Assembly (NCBI GenBank): GCA_049487715.1
Contig: CP150583.1
Span: forward strand, 310,001-374,000
DNA from: Pycnococcus provasolii
Taxonomy: Eukaryota > Chlorophyta > Pseudoscourfieldiophyceae > Pseudoscourfieldiales
Reading direction: 5' to 3'
Length of the DNA: 64,000 bases
Every line of letters starts with the position of its first letter. Position 1 is the first letter of the stretch. Shown in pieces: positions 9,398-18,480 of the stretch. The notes beneath the pieces were generated by a model that worked only from the letters and a program-made list of their open reading frames with translations, searched no databases and was not told the origin of the DNA. The position numbers were made by a program, and so were the translations under genes.

Positions 9398-11425
9398 TTA
9401 CACACGTCGCGCTTTCTTTGCGGGTGGCGCCTGAACATTCTCCGTCAACACTTCGATATCTTCATCAATCATCACAAGATCGTCGTCGTCATCGCCGGCG
9501 GCGGATGCTCCGTTGCCGTCATTCTTCTCAGCTTCTTCCTGCGCTGGTGCGTTTGCGACGGGCTTAATGCCACCCTCGACGTCCCAAATGCACAGTTCCG
9601 GATATTCCTCCTCATCAAGATCAGCCACATGCCGCACAACCACCTTGACATTGAAGTCCTGGCTCAAATCCTGCAGATTAACCGTAGTCCCGTCCACAAT
9701 GCCGTCGCCTGGCAATTCCGCGAGCCGTTTTTTCGCCAGAGTTTCGTATCGCTCCACCTCGTCCTCGTCGAGGTCGTCCCCCTCTTCGTACAGTTGCCCC
9801 GCCTCGTCCGTCTCAAGCAAAGGCAGGTGCATGCTAAGCTTTTTCTTGAGAAACGACGCCAACTCACCAAGCGTCCACACGTTCGTGTCAAGCGATAGAG
9901 TTATGCCACCCGCACCTCCACCGCAAACATAGCAGCCAGCATGTGCCTCCTCCGGCGACGTCGGCTGTATGCAGTACTTTGAGCCTGGACATTGTGGGAA
10001 TGGAACGACGTACGTGTCACGCAGCTTGCTCGCGACGGCTGCCCTCTCATCGCTGCCCTCGGCAGCTGCAACGTAGCGCAGTACCTTGCGAGCCTCGGCA
10101 ACGATAAGTCCTGCGACGATCGCATTCGTGGTTGCCACGGCATGCACAATATTGCCAGCCATTCCCTTCGCATTGAAGACGCTCTGCCTTGGGATTCCGT
10201 AGCACCTGCTCCTCAGGTTCGACGCTGCGGTGACAAATTCTGTCGCGAGGACGTCATCCTTGTCAAACGCAACGCCGTCGTCTGAGCCCCGCGAGGATGC
10301 AAGAGCTAGCTTACGTCGCAGGAGACGCACGCCGCTCGCAAGGAAGACGTGCGCATCATGATCCGGCGGTGGCGCCGTCGCACATTTCTCCTTAGCATCC
10401 GCGTTTGATGACTTGCATCCGAACGACACGGCATGATCGTCGTCGTACCCAAGTGCCGCGGCTGCGGATGCAGATAGGCCAAGCACCTCATTATCCGGCG
10501 ACGATTCCCCCTCCTTGGCGTCATTCGCGGAGGCAGTCTTCTTGACGGCATCGTTAGACTTGTATCGATCTACGGGCAACGTCACAGGACGTCGTCGTCC
10601 TTGCTTTTCCCAGAGGTCATCCATGCCGTTCACCTTGACAATGTCGTCGACGAACACGCGTCGAAACACGCGCACGAGAAAGTCGTACGGCTGTTCACCG
10701 TCTTCAGGCTTGAAGAACTTCGCCGCGACGTCGTCGGCGTTGGTTTGTTCTTCTTGGGGGTTGCTGTCTTCGTTGTTGGTGTTGTTGTTGTTGTTTTCCG
10801 CCTCCGCGAGATCTGTGACGACGCCGTCTCCCCCGAATAGCTGCTTGAAGAGCATGTCTTTCGCCCACACGATCGTGTGTATTGGTTTGTCCGGCGTGTT
10901 GCGCAGCGTGCACACGGGGTACGCCTTTGCGGTTGGTTTTGGTTTGCACTCGTAGCACGCGGACACTCCTCGCACGTGGCACGTCACCTGTCCGACGAGT
11001 CCTGTCGTTCCACTTTCGACGAGCGGCACGCGCGCTGCGAGGCAGAGTCGGTTGACGTGTCGTCTTGCGTCGACGTTGTCGAGTCCGTTGAGCACGACGT
11101 CGAACTGCTTGAAGAACTCGACGCCAAACTCGGGTTGTTTGATGTTCGCGTGGTGCGCTGTGATGGAGCACTGATCTCTCCTCGCGGGTGGTAGAAATGC
11201 GAGAGCAGCTTCCCTTGCGACGATCGCCTTGGACATGCCGACGTGTTTATTTCTGAATAAGAATTGCCGGTTGAGGTTCGAGACGTCGATGGTATCGAGG
11301 TCGATGATATGTATCCGAGTAGCTTTTGCGATGACGAGTGTTTTGAGTAGTTCGCACCCGATTCCACCCGCCCCGACCATGAGCAGATGGGACGACGACA
11401 AGAGATCAGTAGCAGGAGGCGACAT
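9398..11425 (-). CDS. UBA2: SUMO-activating enzyme subunit 2 (UBA2/SAE2)
   Basis: 675 residues from ATG 11425 (a TTG lies 24 nt upstream in frame). This is the catalytic half of the SUMO E1, which adenylates SUMO with its SAE1 partner and carries it as a thioester to UBC9. Seen here: the nucleotide-binding loop MVGAGGIGCELLKTL, the adenylation segment DLDTIDVSNLNRQFLFR, the catalytic-cysteine motif PVCTLRNTPDKPIHTIVWAKD, zinc ligands ACYEC and GCYVCGGG, a C-terminal ubiquitin-like domain, and a terminal basic signal (PPAKKARRV) expected for nuclear import. Length is slightly above the usual 620-640 residues, owing to Asn- and Asp-rich inserts after the catalytic cysteine. It is head-to-head with the RCC1-like gene. 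Confidence 0.95.
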   Translation of the reverse strand: MSPPATDLLSSSHLLMVGAGGIGCELLKTLVIAKATRIHIIDLDTIDVSNLNRQFLFRNKHVGMSKAIVAREAALAFLPPARRDQCSITAHHANIKQPEFGVEFFKQFDVVLNGLDNVDARRHVNRLCLAARVPLVESGTTGLVGQVTCHVRGVSACYECKPKPTAKAYPVCTLRNTPDKPIHTIVWAKDMLFKQLFGGDGVVTDLAEAENNNNNTNNEDSNPQEEQTNADDVAAKFFKPEDGEQPYDFLVRVFRRVFVDDIVKVNGMDDLWEKQGRRRPVTLPVDRYKSNDAVKKTASANDAKEGESSPDNEVLGLSASAAAALGYDDDHAVSFGCKSSNADAKEKCATAPPPDHDAHVFLASGVRLLRRKLALASSRGSDDGVAFDKDDVLATEFVTAASNLRSRCYGIPRQSVFNAKGMAGNIVHAVATTNAIVAGLIVAEARKVLRYVAAAEGSDERAAVASKLRDTYVVPFPQCPGSKYCIQPTSPEEAHAGCYVCGGGAGGITLSLDTNVWTLGELASFLKKKLSMHLPLLETDEAGQLYEEGDDLDEDEVERYETLAKKRLAELPGDGIVDGTTVNLQDLSQDFNVKVVVRHVADLDEEEYPELCIWDVEGGIKPVANAPAQEEAEKNDGNGASAAGDDDDDLVMIDEDIEVLTENVQAPPAKKARRV

Positions 11426-11773
11426 GGTCGATTCAACAAAACAAGCCAAAGTGAATATCTAAGACACCACAACAGGGATAACTTATATCACGTCGTAGTC
11501 AAGGATCAAGGAGTGGTGTGCTTGTAGGAATGGAAGCGAGAGAGAGAGAGAGCGAGGTGAACTATATTATATTTGTGCGAAATGACGACGGGTGGTTCCT
11601 GGAAGCGGCGGGAAAAAAACGACGAAACCCGAATGGATGCCGCTAATTAACCCCTAATTGAATTACTCGTTTGAGAACCCGTTCGGATTCGGGTTTTGGT
11701 GGTTTTGTTCTCTCTCATCTTATCTGCCTTATCTGTCACTTAATGCATTCTCTGTCGGTGTTTTCATGGATGG
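11426..11773. other. Divergent UBA2/RCC1-like intergenic region
   Basis: 348 bp between the two start codons. It contains a (GA)n run near 11531-11553 and a short inverted repeat (AAACCCGAAT near 11623 against ATTCGGGTTT near 11687). No gene is visible; a shared promoter is likely. Confidence 0.6.
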
Positions 11774-12799
11774 ATGTGGATGTCCTATAGTGTTCCAATG
11801 CATGTTCCGTGCACTCTGCCCTCCTCCTCCTCCACCGAAGAAGAATCGGAATCGGAATCGGAGTCAATCGCGTACAGGGTGATGCGTACCGTGTGGGTGC
11901 CGTGGCAGCGAAAACGAAGACTCGTTCGGGAACAAGAACGAACGCTAGCGACGCGACGAAGTGCGTGCCTCGACGCAGGATTCCGTCACGCCGCGGTGTT
12001 GCGACGCGACGGGGGAGTCGCGTGCTGGGGACTCAACGGCGACGGCCAGGCGCCTCCCGACGGCGTCGAGGGCGACTTCGTCGCGATTGCTGCCGGTAGT
12101 CTACACTCGCTGGCACTACGACGCGACGGCAATGTCGCGTGCTGGGGCTCCAACGACAATGGCCTGGCGCCTCCCGATGGAGTTGATGGAGACTTCGTTG
12201 CCATTTCTGCCGGTACTATACACTCGATAGCACTCCGACGCAACGGCAATGTCGCGTGCTGGGGACGCAACGACGACGGCCAGGCGCCTCCCGACGGCGT
12301 CGAGGGCGACTTTGTTGCGATCGCTGCGGGTAATCAACACTCGCTCGCGTTGCAACGCAACGGCAATGTCGCGTGCTGGGGACACAACGGCTACGGCCAG
12401 GCGCCTCCCGACGGCGTCGAGGGTGACTTTGTTGCGATCGCTGCGGGTGGCGCACATTCGCTAGCGTTGACACGCAACGGCAATGTCGCGTGCTGGGGCT
12501 CCAACTACAATGGCCTGGCGCCTCCCGATGGAGTTGATGGAGACTTCGTTGCCATTTCTGCCGGTACTATACACTCGATAGCACTCCGACGCAACGGCAA
12601 TGTCGCGTGCTGGGGACGCAACGACGACGGCCAGGCGCCTCCCGGCGGCGTCGAGGGCGACTTTGTCGCGATCGCTGCGGGTGGTCGACACTCGCTCGCG
12701 TTGCGACGCAACGGCAAAGTCGCGTGCTGGGGCGACAATGACGACGGTCAGGCGCCTCCCGACGGCGTGCACGGTCCTTTTAAGACGCCAGAGGTGTAA
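11774..12799 (+). CDS. RCC1/BLIP-II-type seven-repeat protein
   Basis: 341 residues from ATG 11774. After a Ser/Glu-rich and basic leader there are seven tandem 39-residue units of the type GNVACWGxNxxGQAPPDGV followed by GDFVAIAAGxxHSLAL, the RCC1-type beta-propeller signature. RCC1-like propellers act as exchange factors or binding platforms; the function here is unknown. Units 2-3 and 5-6 are almost identical in DNA, spaced 351 bp, so a block of three repeats was recently copied. No membrane segment or clear targeting peptide is seen. TGTAA occurs at 12795 and 12809. It converges with the ascorbate peroxidase gene. Confidence 0.85.
   Translation: MWMSYSVPMHVPCTLPSSSSTEEESESESESIAYRVMRTVWVPWQRKRRLVREQERTLATRRSACLDAGFRHAAVLRRDGGVACWGLNGDGQAPPDGVEGDFVAIAAGSLHSLALRRDGNVACWGSNDNGLAPPDGVDGDFVAISAGTIHSIALRRNGNVACWGRNDDGQAPPDGVEGDFVAIAAGNQHSLALQRNGNVACWGHNGYGQAPPDGVEGDFVAIAAGGAHSLALTRNGNVACWGSNYNGLAPPDGVDGDFVAISAGTIHSIALRRNGNVACWGRNDDGQAPPGGVEGDFVAIAAGGRHSLALRRNGKVACWGDNDDGQAPPDGVHGPFKTPEV
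12001..12780 (+). repeat. 117-bp coding repeats with a 351-bp internal duplication
   Basis: There are about seven copies of a 117-bp unit. Superimposed on this, the sequence from about 12146 recurs at 12497 (offset exactly 351 = 3 x 117) with only a handful of base changes over roughly 190 bp. Confidence 0.85.
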
Positions 12800-13024
12800 C
12801 AATCGAGTTGTAACATTCGCAGACACACATTGTAGTTGGAATCACTTCGAATAATACGTGCCGTTGTCTTGATTTACCAAAACAACACGTACAAGTAACT
12901 GTGCATATGTGTGTTTCGTACTCTATTATCTTATGTATGTATGGAAAGAAGATGAATGTCCACAACCCGTTCGTTACAACAAACCTTGACATTTCACACT
13001 TGAAGTCAAGAAGAAAGAAGTTGA

Positions 13025-14185
13025 TCAAGCGTTGAAGTTGACTTCATAAAGATCAACGGTTCCAAGCTCGAACAGTTTCGACGCCGCCTTAGCAAAGTCG
13101 GTGAAAAACACCTCCTGGTTCGTCGCGTACTCGTGCACGATCGGGGCGAACTTCTTGTCCTTCGTCAACGCGATATCGCTTGGCAGCATCATCAGCTCGC
13201 CGGCGTTGTACTGCTTGTTGCCCGTCTTAGGCACCTCCGTCGGCTCCCACTTCGCCTTCTCGAGGAGAACGAAGTACCCGTTCGTCATCTTCGTTGGCGT
13301 GCTCGTCCACGGACCTTCGTATCCCGACGCATCCGCATGGCAGCGTCCGAGCGTGTGCGCGCCACTCAGCGCCACGATGTCTCGATCGTTGAAGCCCATG
13401 CGATAGAACACCTCCTTACGCAGGTGGCTATTCGTCGCTTCGAACGACCCTTTGTCCGCAGCGGGAAGGCGTCCTTCCGGCGGCACCTCGTCAGGACTCG
13501 CCGCATCCTTGCGTCCTGCGCGCCAAGGAATCTCAGGTCCACCCAGCTCAGCCACGCCAACCACGCCGCCGAGCGTGATGAGGTCGGCCCACTGCAAACC
13601 TTGCTTTTCGTACTTCTTGTGGATGGGTGCGAGCCACTTGTTCACGGCTGGAGATAGTCCGGCGTTGGCGCCGTGCGCCAGCTCCTCGGCGTACCTGATG
13701 GTTCCCTTTTCCGATCCTCCGGTAACGTCAGTCTTGGGCGAGTACGTTCCGCTTGAGTGCCAAGCGAGGCGCAGCAGAGTAGGTCCTCGGTTCGCATCCG
13801 CGCTGATAACTTTCGCGAGGTCCTTTCGCACGTCACCCCACGGGATCTTGTCCTCCGCCGCGTAGACTGGCTGCGTGGTTTGCGTCACAGCGATGCCGAG
13901 TGAGAGCGGCATGGCGGCAAGAATCTGCCGCCTGTCGAGCATCATGTTAGTCCCGACGGCCATGTCTTGTGAGTCTTCATCATAGTTGTGTGCACTGGAT
14001 GGAGAAGAAACCGCAGAGAGACGCGAAGCAGAGGAAACCCTTTTCCCAAGCGCGAGTGAGGAAAACCTGACTGTGGATCCTGAACGGCGAATCATACGAG
14101 AACTCTCCGAAGAGGGAGGACGAGCACGGACACAAGAAGGAGTGTGCGGCAAATTGGAGGTGGAGACGGACATGGCAGCGAACAT
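13025..14185 (-). CDS. APX: Plastid ascorbate peroxidase, predicted thylakoid lumen targeting
   Basis: 386 residues from ATG 14185. It is a class I haem peroxidase reducing H2O2 with ascorbate. The distal triad motif RLAWHSSGTYS, the proximal-histidine motif ALSGAHTLGRCH, the partner segment EGPWTSTPTKMTNGYF and the proximal-side LPSDIAL are all present, so the active site looks intact. The N-terminus is bipartite: a Ser/Arg-rich plastid transit peptide, then DRRQILAAMPLSLGIAV with a twin arginine and hydrophobic core, ending at VYAAED, typical of a Tat-type thylakoid lumen signal. Plant TL29 is lumenal but has a degenerate active site; this protein would differ in that respect. TGTAA lies 47 nt after the stop (12974-12978, minus). 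Confidence 0.92.
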   Translation of the reverse strand: MFAAMSVSTSNLPHTPSCVRARPPSSESSRMIRRSGSTVRFSSLALGKRVSSASRLSAVSSPSSAHNYDEDSQDMAVGTNMMLDRRQILAAMPLSLGIAVTQTTQPVYAAEDKIPWGDVRKDLAKVISADANRGPTLLRLAWHSSGTYSPKTDVTGGSEKGTIRYAEELAHGANAGLSPAVNKWLAPIHKKYEKQGLQWADLITLGGVVGVAELGGPEIPWRAGRKDAASPDEVPPEGRLPAADKGSFEATNSHLRKEVFYRMGFNDRDIVALSGAHTLGRCHADASGYEGPWTSTPTKMTNGYFVLLEKAKWEPTEVPKTGNKQYNAGELMMLPSDIALTKDKKFAPIVHEYATNQEVFFTDFAKAASKLFELGTVDLYEVNFNA

Positions 14186-14579
14186 GATATGATCACCTGA
14201 AGATCTTCTTCGCTTGTCAAACAAAAAGGGGGCGCTGACGTGGACACAACCCTAATAAAGGTAAAGGTGAGAGAGAGTGCTCAGGTTAGTGGTCCCCCCT
14301 GATGCCTGACCGGGGCCGGGGAGGGAGGGGATCCACACATTGTGCTTGCCAGAACAGCTTGCCCGGGGAGTGCGGGAGGGTCCAGGCTGCCAGGGGAGGG
14401 ATCCATCAACCATTGATGGGGTCCCTCTGCAGCGTTGGTGGGTACATTGTGCACGCATAAGTGAGTGAGGCCACGGCTGCGGTTCTCGCAGCAGCTTCAC
14501 TCACTCATCTCTGCTCTTTCGGAAAGTCACTCGCGAGTTCCTCCCATGTGATGTGAGCAACCCAGCGCACCTCGTGGTG
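14186..14579. other. Intergenic region upstream of APX
   Basis: 394 bp, G-rich on the plus strand around 14290-14420, with GGGGAGGG clusters and two GGGATCCA boxes. No convincing gene is seen. It should contain the APX promoter. Confidence 0.5.
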
Positions 14580-15104
14580 TCAATCCTCGACATCAGCTGC
14601 TTTGGCATATGCTCTTGCCCGTTTCTGGTTTCCGGAGTGCAGTGCAAGAAGTGCGATGCGTTGCGTAAGCAGAGCGCGCGCCGTCTTGCTGAGCTCTTTG
14701 TGACCTTCCCTGAAGCCTCGCATGATGATGTCCTCTGCCCCAACTGCGCCACGCAAGCGTTCCATTCACACGCTGTATGTCACCCAAGCGGTCGCGTCGC
14801 CAGGCACCTCCTCGAACACCTCCTCGAATCGCGCGTCGACGGCTCGGAGCAGCGGTCTGAGTGACGAGAACTCGCGTGGATTTGTTTCATTTTCCCTCTC
14901 AAATCTCCTCACGACACGCATGACGCTTTCGCGCCTTTCGGTACGCGAGCGAGCGGGTGGAGCCGGAGCATCCATCCCCCTGCCGAAGGTGTCATTCCCC
15001 CAAGCGGGGGGGGAGGAGTGCAAGTGCGGCAGACACTGCAAGCCCTTCAGACGAGTGCGACGAGGCGTGGAGGAGACATCGAACAGTCCTGAAGAGGCGG
15101 ACAT
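14580..15104 (-). CDS. Small gene with an internal in-frame TGA (possibly broken or recoded)
   Basis: Starting at ATG 15104 the frame runs about 112 residues to a TGA at 14766-14768. It is directly followed by ATG and another 61 residues in the same frame to a stop at 14580. Both parts look coding: SSLRPLLRAVDARFEEVFEEV before the stop, and EDIIMRGFREGHKELSKTA plus ALLTQRIALLALHSGNQKRA after it, the latter helical. No GT-AG intron that I tried restores the frame across the TGA. Options are a pseudogene, a sequencing error, readthrough or selenocysteine, or two separate small genes. I do not recognise the family. Confidence 0.4.
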
Positions 15105-15493
15105 CCTCACCAATTAACAAAACATTAATGAAGTTCCTTGTGACTTTGATGGACTAAGGGGCCACTAACCTTAAGAGGAAGGTTTGCCAACATGTGACCA
15201 CGTGCCACGAGGTCTGGAACGGCGGAACTAAAAAGGGGCGCGTGGTCCCTAATAATAAGACCCTACGGTTTCGTCCAAAACCCCAACCCCAACCCCGAAT
15301 CATGGGAATGGGAATTGGAATTGGGGGTTTCAAGTTGTCGATTTTCTCCTCTCTCGTCGTCCTCGTCCTCCTCCTCCGCAAAATGGCAGCATGGAGCCTC
15401 CCCTCGACTCGAGGGTGTGTCTTCTCACGGAGGAGGATGGGTCCCGAAAGAAAAATAGTTTACAGCGTATGGATGTATGCATGGATGGATAAG
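15105..15493. other. Intergenic region
   Basis: 389 bp between the small minus-strand gene and MIA40. It holds CCCCAACCCCAACCCCGAAT near 15281 and a following GGGAATGGGAATTGG run, partly complementary to it. TGTAA (minus) at 15460-15464 is the likely poly(A) signal of MIA40. No gene is seen. Confidence 0.5.
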
Positions 15494-15988
15494 TCATCGT
15501 GGTGGTATGGCAGGCCTTGGTCCACGCGTGCGCTCCGTCGATCCCTCAACGCCAGGAAGAGGATTGCCCTCGTTACTCTCACTCCGCTGAGTGCCTCCGG
15601 AGTCGACGACGACGGTTCGGTACTTGCCGCTCCTTCTCCGCGCCAGCGAGGATCCGTCGTCATTTGCGCTCGCAACGTTCGCGTTCGGGTTCGCTGCTGT
15701 CACACCTTTCAACTCAGGGTAGTCCGTCTTCTGGTGTCTGTCCATGCAACGCAGCAGAGGCTCGTACACCGACGAACACTCCTCGCCGCGCGCGTCCGCT
15801 TTCGACAAACCGTAGCAGGTGAAAGCGCCCGCGAACTGCTTCCAGCACGGCCCGTGTCTGATATCGTCGAAGCACGGGCACGTCAGCGCTTGCTCGACCG
15901 CCTCGCGCAGCACGGCGTCTTTCGCCTTGCGCGGGTTGTTCAGCGCGGCGGCGTGCGCGGCGTCCAGGTGAGACGTTGGCAGCTCCAT
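15494..15988 (-). CDS. MIA40: Mitochondrial import oxidoreductase MIA40/CHCHD4-like
   Basis: 164 residues from ATG 15988. MIA40 sits in the mitochondrial intermembrane space and oxidises incoming small Cys-motif proteins, being reoxidised by ERV1/ALR. Seen here: the redox CPC (TCPCFDDIRHGPC) with the family spacing of eight residues to the next Cys, then twin CX9C motifs (CWKQFAGAFTC and CSSVYEPLLRC) forming a CHCH domain. There is no N-terminal membrane anchor, as in human and plant forms and unlike yeast Mia40. The C-terminal 70 residues are low in complexity and not conserved-looking. A TGTAA signal follows 30 nt after the stop. Confidence 0.92.
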   Translation of the reverse strand: MELPTSHLDAAHAAALNNPRKAKDAVLREAVEQALTCPCFDDIRHGPCWKQFAGAFTCYGLSKADARGEECSSVYEPLLRCMDRHQKTDYPELKGVTAANPNANVASANDDGSSLARRRSGKYRTVVVDSGGTQRSESNEGNPLPGVEGSTERTRGPRPAIPPR

Positions 15989-16227
15989 GGCGGTGTAAAA
16001 ATGACAACAACCCTACCCAACCAAAACCTCCAAGCCCATCGACGAGGAAACCCCGAACTGATTCGGGGAATTATTCGGGGTTGGGAAAATCGTCACGAAT
16101 ACGAATTGGGCTGCCTCTTTTTTGTGCGTTGTGTTCGTCACAGCACGCGAAGCACGGCTTATACTTTACAAACTTATCGTTTCGTATGAATAGTTTATAC
16201 GGATACTTACATCGTAGCCAGTAGCAC

Positions 16228-17016
16228 TTACTGCGTCTTCGACCAACCAGGCCGGTCGTCGCTCGCAAGCCAGCTCTCCTCCTCGGGCGTGCTCGCACGA
16301 CCCAACGCCTTGTTGCGGTGAGGATACCGGCCGAACTCGGCAATCACGTCGCGGTGAGAAACTATGGCGCCCTCCAGGTATACGAGTGAGTGCAAGGCTT
16401 CGGCGTGCTTCTCCTTGTGACGAACCACAGCCGCGAGCGCGGCGTCGTGGTCAGAAAGGCGCTCGCTGTGCAGATGCGGGCTCGCAATGAAGTTCAACTC
16501 AGCAACCTCCCAGTATGCCTCGCGTCGAATGAGTCGTCTCGCAATGTCGAGCGCCTTGTCGTCGTATGCAAAAGCCTTTGGCGTACCACGGAACGCGTTG
16601 CGCGTCAACTGGTCAAACAATATCACTTTCGCAAGGTTCGCGTCGTCGTCGTCGTCGTCCCACGGCAGCGTTCCTTCCGCAGCCGCCTCGATCGCGGGAA
16701 CGAAACGCTGACTTTGCACGTCAACTTCCTTTCCACCAAAGTACCACATCTTTTTACCCGCATTCATAAACTCATCCGTGCTCATGACACTTCGCACCTC
16801 AAGTGCCTCAGGTCCGAACCAGAACGCAAGCACGTCGGCTGGCGTGGTGTTAGCCATCGAGGGAACTGAGGACGACGCGAACGGTCCTCTTCTCTGCAAG
16901 GCGCGGCACACGACGTCGCTATTGTTTGGGCAGACTAGCCTGCAGGTGGTCGCTCTTAAAGTTAGGAGTGCGCGCGCGTTCCAGGCGGTGAAGGCGGACC
17001 GCGATGCTGCGAGCAT
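16228..17016 (-). CDS. DUF924 family protein with organelle-type leader
   Basis: 262 residues from ATG 17016. The core begins at ADVLAFWFGPEAL and includes ILFDQLTRNAFRGTPKAFAYD and the family-typical ending FGRYPHRNKALGRASTPEE, matching DUF924, an all-helical TPR-like family of unknown reaction common in bacteria and algae. About 55 residues rich in Ala, Arg and Ser precede it and could target a mitochondrion or plastid. An acidic stretch (DDDDDD) is inserted before the LFDQLTRN helix. TGTAA (minus) lies at 16207-16211, 17 nt after the stop. Its start is followed upstream by the RING/IBR gene on the same strand. Confidence 0.85.
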   Translation of the reverse strand: MLAASRSAFTAWNARALLTLRATTCRLVCPNNSDVVCRALQRRGPFASSSVPSMANTTPADVLAFWFGPEALEVRSVMSTDEFMNAGKKMWYFGGKEVDVQSQRFVPAIEAAAEGTLPWDDDDDDANLAKVILFDQLTRNAFRGTPKAFAYDDKALDIARRLIRREAYWEVAELNFIASPHLHSERLSDHDAALAAVVRHKEKHAEALHSLVYLEGAIVSHRDVIAEFGRYPHRNKALGRASTPEEESWLASDDRPGWSKTQ

Positions 17017-17235
17017 TCAAGAAATGAGAGCGGCGAGGGGGTTGGCAGGGGGAAATCAAAGCCCGAACTTGTTCCGTCGACCATTCCTGATGGAGAACTC
17101 GAAACGCGCTCATTTCCACCACTGTATATCATGGTATGAAGAACTTAATTATTCCATGGTGGACGTGGGTGGTGCTTGTAAATAAATAACACACCAATTA
17201 TGTACAAAAATACCAACTAACATACTTTTTACTTT

Positions 17236-18480
17236 TTAGCTGCACAAACTGCACGGCCTCAAGCGAGCGGATACGTCCGCTGCACTCGTGCGACGGACGT
17301 TGCGGCTACGGCGCAAGCTGCTGCACGACTCGGATGTGTGGTAGCAACTGCCCGTCGGAGTGACAAACACGGATGCGGCGGCGTATGCATTGAAGTGCAT
17401 TCCACGGTCAAGAGCTTGAACGAAGCGTTGCGGGCGAGGTGCGGCGCCGCCGGCGCAAAGGCGGCATGGACGAACTCCAGGCGGAAGTACGGCTACTCCG
17501 CGCGTGCTTCTGCTGTTTCGCAAGCCTGAGCATGTCACGGATGCATGCCAACAGCTTCCCGTCGACGTGACGTAAAACATTTGTTGCGGTTGGCGTTGTT
17601 GCCGCTGCATAGGAGCTTCTCGTCGTGCGAGCGTATCGCCGGGTTGCGGTTGGCGTTGTTGCCGAGGAGCTAGCGTATCACCAGGTTGCGGTTGGCGTTG
17701 AGGTTCGTTGACAGCAAGCCCACGTTCACGAAGGTCACGCCCGAGCATGTCGTCCTCGAGCACCCTTTCGCGCGTCGACTGAGGCAACGTTTGTAAATAC
17801 GTGCGCAATTTCACCTCCTGCTCGCGCTTACGCACGGCGTGGTACAGCGCTTTAGGCGCAAAGAACTTGTCTTTTGCATCCTCGTGGCGGCGAGTGCATC
17901 TCGCGATGTGCGCGTGCGTCTCCTGCGCGTTGTCGTCGTGAAATCGCAAACACCACGCGCAGAAGTGCGTCCCACAATCCGGCGCGGCGCACTTGAGGCT
18001 GAAGCACCCGTCGAAGTCGTGGAACGCCGTGCTGCACTTCGGGCACTTCGTGGTAAGAATCTGGTCGTTTACGTGCTTGCATGCTCTTCTTGCACGCGCC
18101 TTCTCTAGTACTTCGTCGTTTGCGTTGAGCAATGCTTCTTCCGCGTCGTTGATTTTCCTTTCTGCGTCTCTTAGCGCTTTCGCCGCCTTTGCGTCAACAC
18201 GTCTTTGAATCATGGCGTCAAATAAGTCAGTCGGTATTGCGCGCGCGACATCTGCGTCGACGTAAGGGACACGGCACGCTGGAACGGGGCATACAACAAT
18301 ACGAGCCGAACCAGCAGAACTCATCGTCGACGCACAACTGGAACATAGATTCGAATCACATGAGCGACACTGCAAGAACCTGCAAGAAGAGGAGGGTGGA
18401 AGGACCTCATCATCGAAACACACGACGCACTTCTTCTTGAGATTATTATTCTCAATACTAATCATGTCGTGCAAGGACAT
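17236..18480 (-). CDS. RING/IBR-type zinc-finger protein with two C-terminal YHxxxC zinc modules
   Basis: About 414 residues from ATG 18480 (the frame is open further up via a TTG). The N-terminus has a RING-like pattern (KKCVVCFDDEV ... CRSCDSNLCSSC ... CPVPAC), a coiled-coil linker, then an IBR/RING2-like block (TKCPKCSTAFHDFDGC ... CGTHFCAWCLRFH). This suggests a RBR-like ubiquitin ligase, although three full modules cannot be shown. A Gln/Pro linker with a duplicated QPQPGDTLA follows. Two copies of a C-terminal module (TGSCWHASVTCSGLR ... RPCRLC and TGSCYHTSESCSSLR ... RPCSLC) end the protein. Such short modules are frequent at the ends of bacterial nucleases and surface proteins. Confidence 0.75.
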   Translation of the reverse strand: MSLHDMISIENNNLKKKCVVCFDDEVLPPSSSCRFLQCRSCDSNLCSSCASTMSSAGSARIVVCPVPACRVPYVDADVARAIPTDLFDAMIQRRVDAKAAKALRDAERKINDAEEALLNANDEVLEKARARRACKHVNDQILTTKCPKCSTAFHDFDGCFSLKCAAPDCGTHFCAWCLRFHDDNAQETHAHIARCTRRHEDAKDKFFAPKALYHAVRKREQEVKLRTYLQTLPQSTRERVLEDDMLGRDLRERGLAVNEPQRQPQPGDTLAPRQQRQPQPGDTLARREAPMQRQQRQPQQMFYVTSTGSCWHASVTCSGLRNSRSTRGVAVLPPGVRPCRLCAGGAAPRPQRFVQALDRGMHFNAYAAASVFVTPTGSCYHTSESCSSLRRSRNVRRTSAADVSARLRPCSLCS

